DNA of 27,863 bases from CAYVCG01 sp964449985 (GCA_964449985.1 CAYVCG010000028.1:1-27863); one strand, 5' to 3'; counted from the stretch's first letter, positions 21,305 to 27,863 are shown. Numbers and translations are program-made. The notes: generated from the letters alone by a model not told the origin.

Positions 21305-23416
21305 TTATTGTTGTAACGAACGGTCTGCAAAATACGTGGAAAACAAATCCTCAAATTCATCCTTTGGAATAGGTTTGCTATATAAAAAGCCTTGCAAAAC
21401 GTCAGCTTTAAGGTTTTTTAGTATTTTAGATTGCCTTATTGTTTCAACGCCTTCAACGCAAATTTTACGGTTTATGCTCTGAGTTATTTTAATAATAGAA
21501 TTTACAAACTCTCTTGAATAGTTATCGCTTTCAATATCGTTTATAAATGATCTATCAATCTTTATTTCATCAACTGGCAAGTTTCTAAAATAGCTAAGTG
21601 AAGAATATCCGGTCCCAAAATCATCAATAGCTATTTTTATACCTTTTTCTCTAAGCGCTGAAAGTTGATTCATTCCATTTTGGAAATCCATAATAAGTAC
21701 ATTTTCGGTTATTTCTATAATAATATTATGAGGGTTTACACCCAATTCTTCAACGCAATTTATAATAGAGTCAGCAAACCCTTTGCTTTCTAACTGCGAA
21801 GGAGAGATATTAATACTTATATAGAAATCAGGATTAAAACCGCAATCCAACCATGCTTTGCATTGAATAGCAGCATTCCTAAATACCCAATCCCCAACAG
21901 TCGGCATTAAACCAAGGGTTTCTAATACAGGTATAAAAGTTAACGGCGGAAGAATTTCGCCCGAGGCAGTTTGATAACGCAAAAGTGCCTCTGCACCAAG
22001 GCATGAATTATCAGTAGCGCTGATAAATGGCTGATAATAAATCATAAACCCTTCCATTCCATTTAATACGCTGTTCCTTAGCTGCATTTCAAGCTCCACA
22101 CGGGCTATGTATTCATCATACAAATGGTTAGAAAACATAATGTAATTCTTTTTGCCCGACATTTTAACTTTTTGCAGCGCAATACTGCATTCCTTAAGAA
22201 TCTTCTCAGGTGTATCGCCATATTTATTATATGGTACAGCTGCTATAGAAACCGAATAAGGATACGTATTTTTTTTGTAAGTAAAAGGAAGGCTTGTTAT
22301 AGTTTTATAGTGCTCCATCTGAAAAATAGCATCCTGTTTGGAAATACCTTTTACAATCAAAACAAAAACATCAGCATCATAATGATATATATTTCCAGAA
22401 AAAATATTATTTCTTTTAAGCAAACAGCTAAATTCTTTCAAAAAAAGATTCCCGACAACATAGTCATAAGTATTGTTGATATTTTTAAAATCATCAATAT
22501 CAATCATAATAGCATAACCGTCGGAGGAATTGGAATCATTAAGAATATCGTTTAAATCATCAATAAGTTTAAATCTGTTGGGGAGACATGTTGTTTTGTT
22601 TATTTGAGACTCTGATTTAATAAATTCATTGTAGACCTTAAATTCATTTATATTAGTTAGTCCCCCTGCAAAAACATATGCCTCATTATTTGCATCGTAA
22701 TAGTATTTTCCCCGTGTAGCAAGCCAAACAGGCTGTAAATCCTTTCCATAAACGCGAAATTCAAACCTGCTTGCTGTTTGAGTTTCTTTTGCTTCAGACA
22801 AATAATTGATATAAGCTGCTCTATCCTCGGGTATAATTGTGTTTATAAAGCTCCGCTTTGCATCTTTATAATAGCCGGCTTTTAAAAATAATGAATCAAA
22901 TATTTCGCCATTATAGCGGCATTCATCATTTTCTAGATAGTGAATAAACGTTCCGTCAAAAGCAGAACTAATAATCATAGCATTGTTCTTTTCGTCAGTA
23001 ATATCCATTATAGAACCTATGATTATTCTAGAATGTTCATCTTCATTTTTAAAGTGTTTGCAACTGCATTTTACCCAGATCGGAAGATTATTCTTACGTT
23101 TTATGCGAAATTCAATACTAGCAGTTGCCTTGCTTCCTAATGATATATCGCGAGCAAGCTTTTTTAGCAAGGGAATATCTTCCGGCACAACAAACCGGAA
23201 AAAATCAGTGAATTTGGAAAGGCGCGGTTTTTCAATATCGATAATGTCTAGAATAGCGTCTGAAAATTCTATAGCTCCATTAGAATCAATACAAAAAAAA
23301 CAAAAGGAATCCGTTCCAATAACAGTTCGCAAAACATCAATATCATTAATTAAGGTATTCATTGATAATATCGATGTTGTTTCATTGAGATTATCTCCAT
23401 TGCTTTTTATACCCAT
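21305..23416 (-). CDS. Cyclic-di-GMP phosphodiesterase: PAS-PAS-degenerate GGDEF-EAL
   Basis: A 703-aa cytoplasmic protein with no membrane segment. Two PAS-like sensor domains (about 30-140 and 145-265; the first ends VKCSCKHFKNEDEHSRIIIGS) are followed by a GGDEF-like domain (about 270-420) and an EAL domain (about 430-690). The GGDEF signature is degenerate: YHYDADVF stands where RxGGDEF is expected, so no cyclase activity is likely. The EAL domain looks active: GAEALLRY, NISPSQLES, IEITEN, DDFGTGYSSL, VDEIKIDRSF, EGVET and QGFLYS. Net function should be cleavage of c-di-GMP under PAS control. It heads the whiA-crh-xer-nadE run and has an unusual folded leader upstream. Confidence 0.9.
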   Translation of the reverse strand: MGIKSNGDNLNETTSILSMNTLINDIDVLRTVIGTDSFCFFCIDSNGAIEFSDAILDIIDIEKPRLSKFTDFFRFVVPEDIPLLKKLARDISLGSKATASIEFRIKRKNNLPIWVKCSCKHFKNEDEHSRIIIGSIMDITDEKNNAMIISSAFDGTFIHYLENDECRYNGEIFDSLFLKAGYYKDAKRSFINTIIPEDRAAYINYLSEAKETQTASRFEFRVYGKDLQPVWLATRGKYYYDANNEAYVFAGGLTNINEFKVYNEFIKSESQINKTTCLPNRFKLIDDLNDILNDSNSSDGYAIMIDIDDFKNINNTYDYVVGNLFLKEFSCLLKRNNIFSGNIYHYDADVFVLIVKGISKQDAIFQMEHYKTITSLPFTYKKNTYPYSVSIAAVPYNKYGDTPEKILKECSIALQKVKMSGKKNYIMFSNHLYDEYIARVELEMQLRNSVLNGMEGFMIYYQPFISATDNSCLGAEALLRYQTASGEILPPLTFIPVLETLGLMPTVGDWVFRNAAIQCKAWLDCGFNPDFYISINISPSQLESKGFADSIINCVEELGVNPHNIIIEITENVLIMDFQNGMNQLSALREKGIKIAIDDFGTGYSSLSYFRNLPVDEIKIDRSFINDIESDNYSREFVNSIIKITQSINRKICVEGVETIRQSKILKNLKADVLQGFLYSKPIPKDEFEDLFSTYFADRSLQQ

Positions 23417-23450
23417 AACTTCCCACCCATTCCTTAAAGGTTTTAGCCAT

Positions 23451-23500
23451 GCGCCAAAATGCCTAGATTTGGCGCTATCATGTCAGTCCAGTAGGCGATA
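23451..23500 (-). promoter_or_regulatory. Folded leader of the EAL gene with possible loop-loop pairing
   Basis: On the minus strand GCGCCAAA (23475-23468) and TTTGGCGC (23458-23451) form a perfect 8-bp stem with loop TCTAGGCAT. Just upstream TATC (23500-23497) and GATA (23479-23476) can close a second hairpin whose loop begins GCCTA, the reverse complement of TAGGC in the first loop. The element ends 34 bp before the ATG. It does not match the c-di-GMP-I or -II riboswitch core as I know them. Confidence 0.45.
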
Positions 23501-23568
23501 AAAAACAGAATTGACAAAATTGCATGACAATTCATTATTTTTCATTTATTCTGTTTTTATTTTTATCG
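23496..23568 (-). repeat. AT-rich inverted repeat between folT and the EAL gene
   Basis: AAAAACAGAAT and ATTCTGTTTTT (23501-23511 and 23548-23558) are perfect 11-bp arms, extended outside a 5-nt bulge by CGATA/TATCG (23496-23500 and 23564-23568). Within the 36-nt interval there is a smaller GAATTG/CAATTC pair. On the minus strand the 3' arm ends in TTTTTT, so it may be the folT terminator. It partly overlaps the EAL leader structure. Confidence 0.45.
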
Positions 23569-23620
23569 ACATTTTTCGAGACCGTTTTAATACTAAAACC
23601 ATTTAAAGCATGGTGAAATA

Positions 23621-24214
23621 TTAACTAAATTTTATATTCCTAATTCTACAAACAAAACGTCCGACAAACATAATTAGTGCAACATGCACAGGTAGTTGGG
23701 CAATATTATTTATAAGTCGCAGAGAGGTATAATATGCGCTTGCCGCCTGGCCCATCATCATTAGGTTCCAAATATAGTTTAAGCCAAAAGTAACAATTAC
23801 CATAACAAGGACTCTTGCAGCAGTTACGCGCCATATCTTAACAGTTTGCTTGTATAGAAAAATTGCATAAATTAAATCAGCAACAATTTCACTTATTGCA
23901 TAGCCAAAAAAATAAGCTCCACCTACTGGATAAGTAATAAACTTTAGCGTATCAACAGCAAAAGCAAACGGTATTGCTGCCCAAGGGCCATAAAGCATTG
24001 CGACAACCACCCCCGGCAAATAAGCAAGACTAAAAATCTTAAAGCTTTCCGTTACATAAATCGTCCCCACATAATTAAGCGCGATTGTAAGCGCAAGCAT
24101 CATACCCATAATCGTGAGAGACTTTGTGTTAAAAACACCTTTAATTTCAAAAAATTCTTTTAATCCAATTCCTTTTTTATTGATCTTTTGATCTTTTTCA
24201 CTTTTTCTTTGCAT
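23621..24214 (-). CDS. folT: FolT, substrate-binding S component of an ECF folate transporter
   Basis: A 197-aa integral membrane protein with about six hydrophobic segments after a basic N-terminal stretch (MQRKSEKDQKINKKG). It has the S-component features of the folate family: LTIMGMMLALTIALNYVG, AYLPGVVVAMLYGPWAA and YFFGYAISEIVADLIYAI. FolT binds folate and works with the shared EcfT-EcfA-EcfA' module, which is not in this window. I start it at the ATG at 24212-24214, with GGAGG eight bases upstream; an in-frame TTG one codon earlier is less likely. The THF riboswitch directly upstream strongly supports folate as substrate. Confidence 0.94.
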   Translation of the reverse strand: MQRKSEKDQKINKKGIGLKEFFEIKGVFNTKSLTIMGMMLALTIALNYVGTIYVTESFKIFSLAYLPGVVVAMLYGPWAAIPFAFAVDTLKFITYPVGGAYFFGYAISEIVADLIYAIFLYKQTVKIWRVTAARVLVMVIVTFGLNYIWNLMMMGQAASAYYTSLRLINNIAQLPVHVALIMFVGRFVCRIRNIKFS

Positions 24215-24218
24215 CAAA

Positions 24219-24282
24219 AAAACCTCCCTTATATTTTTTTAAAAAAGTGCTACAGACACCGTGTAACATAAGCGGAGGTTTT
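24219..24282 (-). promoter_or_regulatory. folT expression platform: terminator and anti-SD
   Basis: On the minus strand, after the aptamer, TGTTACA (24268-24262) and TGTAGCA (24254-24248, one G·U pair) form a stem with a 7-nt loop, followed by C and TTTTTT: an intrinsic terminator. Separately AAAACCTCC (24282-24274) is exactly complementary to GGAGGTTTT (24227-24219), which contains the folT SD, with two more G·U pairs possible. Either element, or both, could switch folT off. Confidence 0.65.
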
Positions 24283-24290
24283 CCGATATG

Positions 24291-24393
24291 AAACAGCGGG
24301 ATGCGAAATCTATACCGCAAGCAATAAAGCTTTTCGTCCAGCTGGCAACTCCCCGTCCATCCGGCACTTTACGCATAGATTCCTACTCTGTTT
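24291..24393 (-). promoter_or_regulatory. Tetrahydrofolate (THF) riboswitch aptamer
   Basis: The minus strand runs from AAACAG-AGTAGGAATCTATGCG to GCATCCCG-CTGTTT. The ends AAACAG/CTGTTT form P1. Internal conserved stretches are GCGTAAAGTGCC, GGACGGGGAGTTGCC, GGACGAAAAGC and GCTTGCGGT, and the long-range arms ATCTATGCG and TATAGATTTCGC are in place. This matches the folT/THF riboswitch class, whose usual target is exactly the folT gene found downstream. Confidence 0.93.
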
Positions 24394-24450
24394 AAACTGC
24401 TTTAATATTTTAAAATTATCGTATTGTAATACCTTAGATAATTTGTTAAT

Positions 24451-24479
24451 ATTATAATACAAAATGTTAAAAAATGCAA
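24451..24479 (-). promoter_or_regulatory. Sigma-A promoter of the riboswitch-folT transcript
   Basis: On the minus strand, TTGCAT (24479-24474), a 17-bp spacer and TATAAT (24456-24451), with transcription expected about 50 nt before the aptamer. The -35 ends 3 bp from the yhaM SD on the opposite strand. Confidence 0.72.
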
Positions 24480-24491
24480 GCGGAGGTAAAG

Positions 24492-25433
24492 ATGAGATAT
24501 ATAGAGGATTTTAAAGAAGGAGATAGCGTCGTTGGCCATTTCTTATGTAAAAGAAAGATATCAGGAAAGACTCGTTCCGGTAAGAGTTATCTCTCATTAA
24601 CCCTATTTGATAAAACGGGTTCTATAGAAGCAAAAGTGTGGGAAATGGGAAATCATATACAAAGCTTTGAAGAAAATGATTTTATAAAGGTCGATGGAGA
24701 GGTTCAAGCATATAATAACGAACTACAATTCAAAATAAACCGTATAAGAAAGAGCCTTGATGGCGAATATACCGCATCGGATTATATTCCATCTACGGAT
24801 AAAAATATAGACAGCATAATAAATCAGCTGTACGAATATATACAGTCGCTATCCAACTCTTATTTAAAACGTTTGTTAGAAGCAATTGTGATCAACAATG
24901 AAACCATAAGCCACAACCTAAAGCTGCACTCAGCCGCAAAAAATATGCATCATAGCTATATGGGCGGTCTTGCAGAGCATACGCTATCCGTAGTTCAAAT
25001 ATGTGATTTTATGAGCGGCCGATATAAATACGTAAACAGAGACCTGCTTATAACATGCGCTATGCTTCACGATCTGGGCAAGATATTTGAACTGTCACCA
25101 TTCCCAGAAAATGATTATACAGATGAAGGGCAATTGCTCGGGCATATAGTCATTATGTCGATGTTAATAAACGATGAGGCATCAAAAATAAACGGCTTTC
25201 CGGAAAAACTTAAAAACCTCGTTATACACTGTATCCTGTCACACCATGGCGAATATGAGTTTGCTTCCCCCACCCTTCCAAAGATTATCGAAGCCTTTAT
25301 ACTTCACTGCGCAGATAACAGCGATGCCAAGATTAAGATGTTTGAGGAAACGATTGAAAAGGATAACACACTAGGAAGTTGGGTCGGATATCACAGAATG
25401 CTTGCCAGAAACATAAGAAAATCTGATTTCTAA
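24492..25433 (+). CDS. yhaM: YhaM-family 3'-5' exoribonuclease (OB-fold + HD domain)
   Basis: 313 aa, the same length class as B. subtilis YhaM. Residues 12-90 form an OB-fold nucleic-acid-binding domain (SYLSLTLFDKTGSIEAKVWE). Residues 150-290 form an HD metal-dependent hydrolase domain with MHHSYMGGLAEHT (His163) and MLHDLGK (His193-Asp194), and later SHHGEYEF. YhaM trims RNA 3' ends with Mn2+ in Gram-positive bacteria. The start is ATG 24492 with GGAGG five bases upstream; a TTG 18 bp earlier is rejected because it lies before the SD. Its promoter must overlap the folT promoter and leader. The next gene starts 11 bp after its stop. Confidence 0.93.
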   Translation: MRYIEDFKEGDSVVGHFLCKRKISGKTRSGKSYLSLTLFDKTGSIEAKVWEMGNHIQSFEENDFIKVDGEVQAYNNELQFKINRIRKSLDGEYTASDYIPSTDKNIDSIINQLYEYIQSLSNSYLKRLLEAIVINNETISHNLKLHSAAKNMHHSYMGGLAEHTLSVVQICDFMSGRYKYVNRDLLITCAMLHDLGKIFELSPFPENDYTDEGQLLGHIVIMSMLINDEASKINGFPEKLKNLVIHCILSHHGEYEFASPTLPKIIEAFILHCADNSDAKIKMFEETIEKDNTLGSWVGYHRMLARNIRKSDF

Positions 25434-25444
25434 AGAGGATTGAG

Positions 25445-25732
25445 ATGAAAAACAATAAAACATCTATATCTGCTAATGAAATAAATAAGTTCACATATTG
25501 CAATTATCAATGGTATTACGGCAAGCTTTATGGAAATTCATATATAATGAAGAAATATAACCAGCGAAACGAAATGTTTAACATGAAAGATACAACTTTC
25601 AGCAATTTGAAAAACGGCTTAAAAACTCATAAAAATTATGCCTTTACAGAAAAAGTCAAGCTGGTTATAAAAATTGCTGTATTGCTGCTTTTGCTCATAG
25701 GGGTTTGTTATGTATATACAATTTTTAGGTAA
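25445..25732 (+). CDS. Cas4/RecB-like membrane nuclease, N-terminal part (first frame)
   Basis: 95 aa with SD GAGGATTGAG before the ATG. The N-terminus ISANEINKFTYCNYQWYYG is typical of Cas4-like PD-(D/E)XK nucleases, where the Cys (Cys19 here) is the first [4Fe-4S] ligand. FSNLKNGLKTHKNY carries the G...H of motif I (Gly58, His62). Residues 71-94 are a transmembrane helix (IKIAVLLLLLIGVCYVYTIF), then Arg and stop. It contains none of the catalytic Asp, Glu or Lys; those are in the next, overlapping frame (25710-26291), so alone it cannot be a nuclease. It may be half of a split enzyme or of one polypeptide joined by +1 frameshifting. I know of no studied homologue. Confidence 0.8.
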   Translation: MKNNKTSISANEINKFTYCNYQWYYGKLYGNSYIMKKYNQRNEMFNMKDTTFSNLKNGLKTHKNYAFTEKVKLVIKIAVLLLLLIGVCYVYTIFR

Positions 25733-26291
25733 TGATATTAATGCAGTATATTTATGCTTGGTAGCTCTAGTATTTTTATTTTCGATATACATTCTGCGGC
25801 CAACGATTTCTAAAAAGAAATCAAGGCTCTATATTCTTGGTTATCATATGATTTATTCAGACGCAAGAAGCGGCAAAAAGAATTCTCTGGATTCAAAGCT
25901 TTTGCGCTCGGAAAAATATGATTTAACAGGAAAGCCGGATTACATATTTAAGCGGAATTTTGGTAAAGCTTTAATTCCTGCTGAACTTAAAAGCGCCGAA
26001 ATAAAAGATGCAGATATGCCGTATTTGGGAGATATGCTCCAGCTTGGAGCATATTTTTTGATTATTGAGGAGACTTTTCGTATAAGGCCAAAAACAGGGC
26101 GGCTTATATATAGGGATTATATGTTTGTTATCAGAAATACTTCTTCAATACGAAAAAAAGTATTATCAACCGTATATGATATGCGTTCTATGTTAGAAAC
26201 CGGAAATGGCGTTTTTTGTGATAGCTTTATCCATTGCAGGCATTGCATGTGCCGGGGTACTGTTTGCGAAATGCATGATAAACTAGTATAA
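25710..26291 (+). CDS. Cas4/RecB-like membrane nuclease, C-terminal part (second frame)
   Basis: 193 aa, in the +1 frame relative to the upstream gene and overlapping it by 23 bp. It begins with a transmembrane helix (about residues 12-29, AVYLCLVALVFLFSIYIL). The rest is the nuclease core: GKPDYI (Asp77), PAELKSAE (Glu92, Lys94), MLQLGAY (Gln111, Tyr115), and a C-terminal CRHCMCRGTVC with Cys176, Cys179 and Cys186 spaced like the last three cluster ligands of Cas4. The first Cys and the motif I His lie in the upstream frame. The ATG has its own AGGGG six bases upstream, so separate translation is possible. No cas1, cas2 or repeat array is present. Confidence 0.8.
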   Translation: MYIQFLGNDINAVYLCLVALVFLFSIYILRPTISKKKSRLYILGYHMIYSDARSGKKNSLDSKLLRSEKYDLTGKPDYIFKRNFGKALIPAELKSAEIKDADMPYLGDMLQLGAYFLIIEETFRIRPKTGRLIYRDYMFVIRNTSSIRKKVLSTVYDMRSMLETGNGVFCDSFIHCRHCMCRGTVCEMHDKLV

Positions 26292-26331
26292 GTATTTAAG
26301 GCAGTAACATAACATTTAAGGAGAGTTTAAT

Positions 26332-27711
26332 GTGTTTTGTTTATATGACAGTTTAAAAACAGAAATAACGGATATAAGCACTGACGGCGATGGTATAGGC
26401 CGTGTAGACGGATTTGCATTCTTTATAAAAGGCGCTATGCCCGGAGACTCTGTCGAGTTTCAGATAACTAAACTTAAAAAGAACTATGGTTACGGAGCTA
26501 TAAAAAAAATTATAGCCCCCTCCCCTTTTCGTGTGCAGCCAAATTGCGGCCATGAGCAATTTTGTGGCGGATGTAGCCTGCAATCTATCTCTTATGATGC
26601 CCAACTAAATATTAAAACAAAAACCGTTAATGATTGCTTGGAAAGAATCGGCGGTTTTTCAAGCCTTAATATAAACAAAACAATAGGAATGGAAAAACCA
26701 TATTATTATAGAAATAAAGCGGAATTTTTTGTCAGTGGCAATTCCGAAAATCCAGTTATCGGCTTATATTCTCAAAAAACCCATGATGTTTTAAAAATAG
26801 ATGACTGCTGTATTCAGCACCCTGTTAACAATAAAATACTAAAATGCGTTTACAATTATATAATAGAAGCAAAAGCAAGCATCTATAATGAAAAAACAGG
26901 TTTTGGATTAGTCAGAAGCATAATAACAAAAGTCGGAACTACAACAAATGAGATAATGGTCTGCATTGTAATAAACGGAGACAGTTTGCCAAAAGAAACA
27001 ATATTAATAAACGAGCTTATTAAAATAAGTGGTATGAAAAGCATTTGTCTGATAAAAAACAAGGATAGAAACAATGTCAAAACAGGAAAAAATGTTATCT
27101 TTATTTGGGGCGAAGAGTTTATTACAGATTATATAGATGATATTAAATTCGTAATATCACCACAATCATTTTTTCAAGTAAACCCACAACAAACCAATGT
27201 CTTATATAAAAAAGCTATAGATTGCCTCGAACTTTCGGGTTCAGAAACCGTTATAGATGCCTATTGCGGAATCGGTTCTATAACGCTGTTACTTTCAAAG
27301 AAATGCAAAAAGGTTTATGGCCTAGAAATCGTTCCTGAGGCTATAGCTGATGCAAAAACAAATGCAAAAAACAATAAAATATCAAATTGTGAATTTATGC
27401 TTGGAAAATCAGAAGAACTTTTGCCTATGTTATATAAAGACAAAAAAGTAAAGCCGGATGCTATAGTAATAGACCCACCCAGAAAAGGCTGCTGCGAAAA
27501 ATTTTTAGATGCCCTCACCTTAATAAACCCGCAGAAAATAGTCTATATCTCCTGCAATCCATCAACCATGGCAAGAGATATTAAGTATATATGCAAAAGT
27601 GGTTATGAAATTAAATATATTCAACCTGTAGATATGTTTCCTCAGACGATGCATGTGGAGACGTACGTCCTTTTGTCCCACAAAAACCAAAAACCAATTT
27701 GCCTTGGCTAA
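26332..27711 (+). CDS. rlmD: RlmD/RumA-type RNA (uracil-5-)-methyltransferase
   Basis: 459 aa. N-terminal TRAM domain (about 5-62; DGDGIGRVDGFAFFIKGAMP). Cluster cysteines C72, C78 and C81 (NCGHEQFCGGC), with a fourth in IDDCCIQHP, bind [4Fe-4S]. The C-terminal SAM domain has SFFQVNPQQ, DAYCGIGSITLLL, IDPPRKGC and the catalytic nucleophile in YISCNPST. The family methylates U747 and/or U1939 of 23S rRNA; in Firmicutes one RlmCD-like enzyme may do both, so the exact site is open. The start is GTG at 26332 with AGGAG eight bases upstream; an ATG two bases earlier is out of frame and short. Confidence 0.93.
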   Translation: MFCLYDSLKTEITDISTDGDGIGRVDGFAFFIKGAMPGDSVEFQITKLKKNYGYGAIKKIIAPSPFRVQPNCGHEQFCGGCSLQSISYDAQLNIKTKTVNDCLERIGGFSSLNINKTIGMEKPYYYRNKAEFFVSGNSENPVIGLYSQKTHDVLKIDDCCIQHPVNNKILKCVYNYIIEAKASIYNEKTGFGLVRSIITKVGTTTNEIMVCIVINGDSLPKETILINELIKISGMKSICLIKNKDRNNVKTGKNVIFIWGEEFITDYIDDIKFVISPQSFFQVNPQQTNVLYKKAIDCLELSGSETVIDAYCGIGSITLLLSKKCKKVYGLEIVPEAIADAKTNAKNNKISNCEFMLGKSEELLPMLYKDKKVKPDAIVIDPPRKGCCEKFLDALTLINPQKIVYISCNPSTMARDIKYICKSGYEIKYIQPVDMFPQTMHVETYVLLSHKNQKPICLG

Positions 27712-27780
27712 GTTCAAGTATAGCCAAGCCATCCGCTCTCTAACCTCCACCCACACTTTGGTTTTGTGGATTTTCTTTTT
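27678..27780 (+). terminator. Possible terminator of the rRNA methyltransferase gene
   Basis: CCACAAAAACCAA (27678-27690) pairs with TTGGTTTTGTGG (27758-27769), leaving one A bulged, and is followed by ATTTTCTTTTT. Nested inside is an 8-bp stem CTTGGCTA/TAGCCAAG (27703-27710 and 27721-27728) that covers the stop codon. The large loop makes efficiency uncertain. Beyond it, to 27840, I see nothing else. Confidence 0.4.
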
Positions 27781-27840
27781 GCACGCTAATGTCCACTTCT
27801 AAAATTTAGATGAATTGAAAGGTTAATTGTCCAGAAGAAT

Positions 27841-27859
27841 AAAAAAAGACCCAAGGGTC
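27841..27859 (-). terminator. Intrinsic terminator of a minus-strand gene lying beyond the right edge
   Basis: On the minus strand GACCC-TT-GGGTC is followed by TTTTTTT. The stem is GC-rich with a tight loop. It should end a transcript arriving from the right, outside the window. Confidence 0.7.
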
Positions 27860-27863
27860 GCAA

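Noticed and set aside
22124..22555. 143-aa open frame on the plus strand inside the EAL gene
   Set aside because: A shadow frame: no SD, biased composition, and the opposite strand encodes clear PAS/GGDEF/EAL domains.
23430..23500. c-di-GMP-I or c-di-GMP-II riboswitch before the EAL gene
   Set aside because: The conserved core bases of either class cannot be found. Reported only as an unassigned structured leader.
25445..26291. CRISPR-associated cas4 belonging to a CRISPR-Cas locus
   Set aside because: There are no repeats, spacers, cas1, cas2 or effector genes in the window. The membrane hairpin is also unlike CRISPR Cas4, so only the fold is claimed.

Overview
The window is AT-rich chromosomal DNA from a spore-forming, anaerobic Firmicute, most likely class Clostridia. 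The signs are the hrcA-grpE-dnaK order under a perfect CIRCE operator, a ferredoxin-linked 2-oxoacid oxidoreductase, a spoIVFA/spoIVFB pair, whiA next to an HPr/Crh-like gene, rpsO-pnp, a THF riboswitch on an ECF-type folate transporter gene, and strong GGAGG Shine-Dalgarno (SD) sites almost throughout. I see no rRNA, tRNA, CRISPR array, insertion sequence or prophage. It reads as core genome.

Layout. Positions 1-1987 (minus) hold the heat-shock operon hrcA-grpE-dnaK, with dnaK cut by the window edge. Positions 1874-2203 are a divergent regulatory region. Positions 2204-7792 (plus) are one tight run: a P-loop ATPase, the four subunits of a 2-oxoacid:ferredoxin oxidoreductase (VOR/KOR type), an XRE-cupin regulator and an acyl-CoA synthetase. 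This suits reversible conversion of acid, acyl-CoA and 2-oxoacid. A 58-aa protein gene follows, its SD buried in a 15-bp hairpin. On the minus strand come gap (GAPDH) and a CapA-like membrane-anchored metallophosphatase. On the plus strand, 10813-12656 hold a SpoIVFA-like M23 protein and SpoIVFB. Positions 12653-17046 (minus) are rpsO-pnp-mlpA-dut. Positions 17058-23416 (minus) are an EAL protein, whiA, crh-like, a Xer-type recombinase and nadE. Then come folT with its riboswitch (minus), and on the plus strand yhaM, a split Cas4-like membrane nuclease and an RlmD-type rRNA methyltransferase.

Most striking observations. (1) The SpoIVFA-like gene is open in two frames. The zero frame ends in UAG directly after an in-phase A AAA AAC heptamer, followed 6 nt later by an 11-bp stem-loop. 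The -1 frame encodes an M23 domain with all zinc ligands. This is the textbook layout of programmed -1 frameshifting. (2) A Cas4/RecB-like PD-(D/E)XK nuclease is divided between two overlapping frames. One iron-sulfur Cys and the motif I His are in the first frame, and the Asp, Glu-x-Lys and three Cys are in the second. The junction lies in a predicted membrane hairpin. (3) NadE has Gly where the glutaminase nucleophile Cys should be. (4) The folT leader has both a terminator and a 9-nt anti-SD. (5) The rpsO and EAL genes have structured leaders.

Both frame breaks lie in short homopolymers (A6 and T5). A base-calling error must be excluded before either is accepted as recoding. Every other long gene in the window is intact, which argues against a generally poor sequence.
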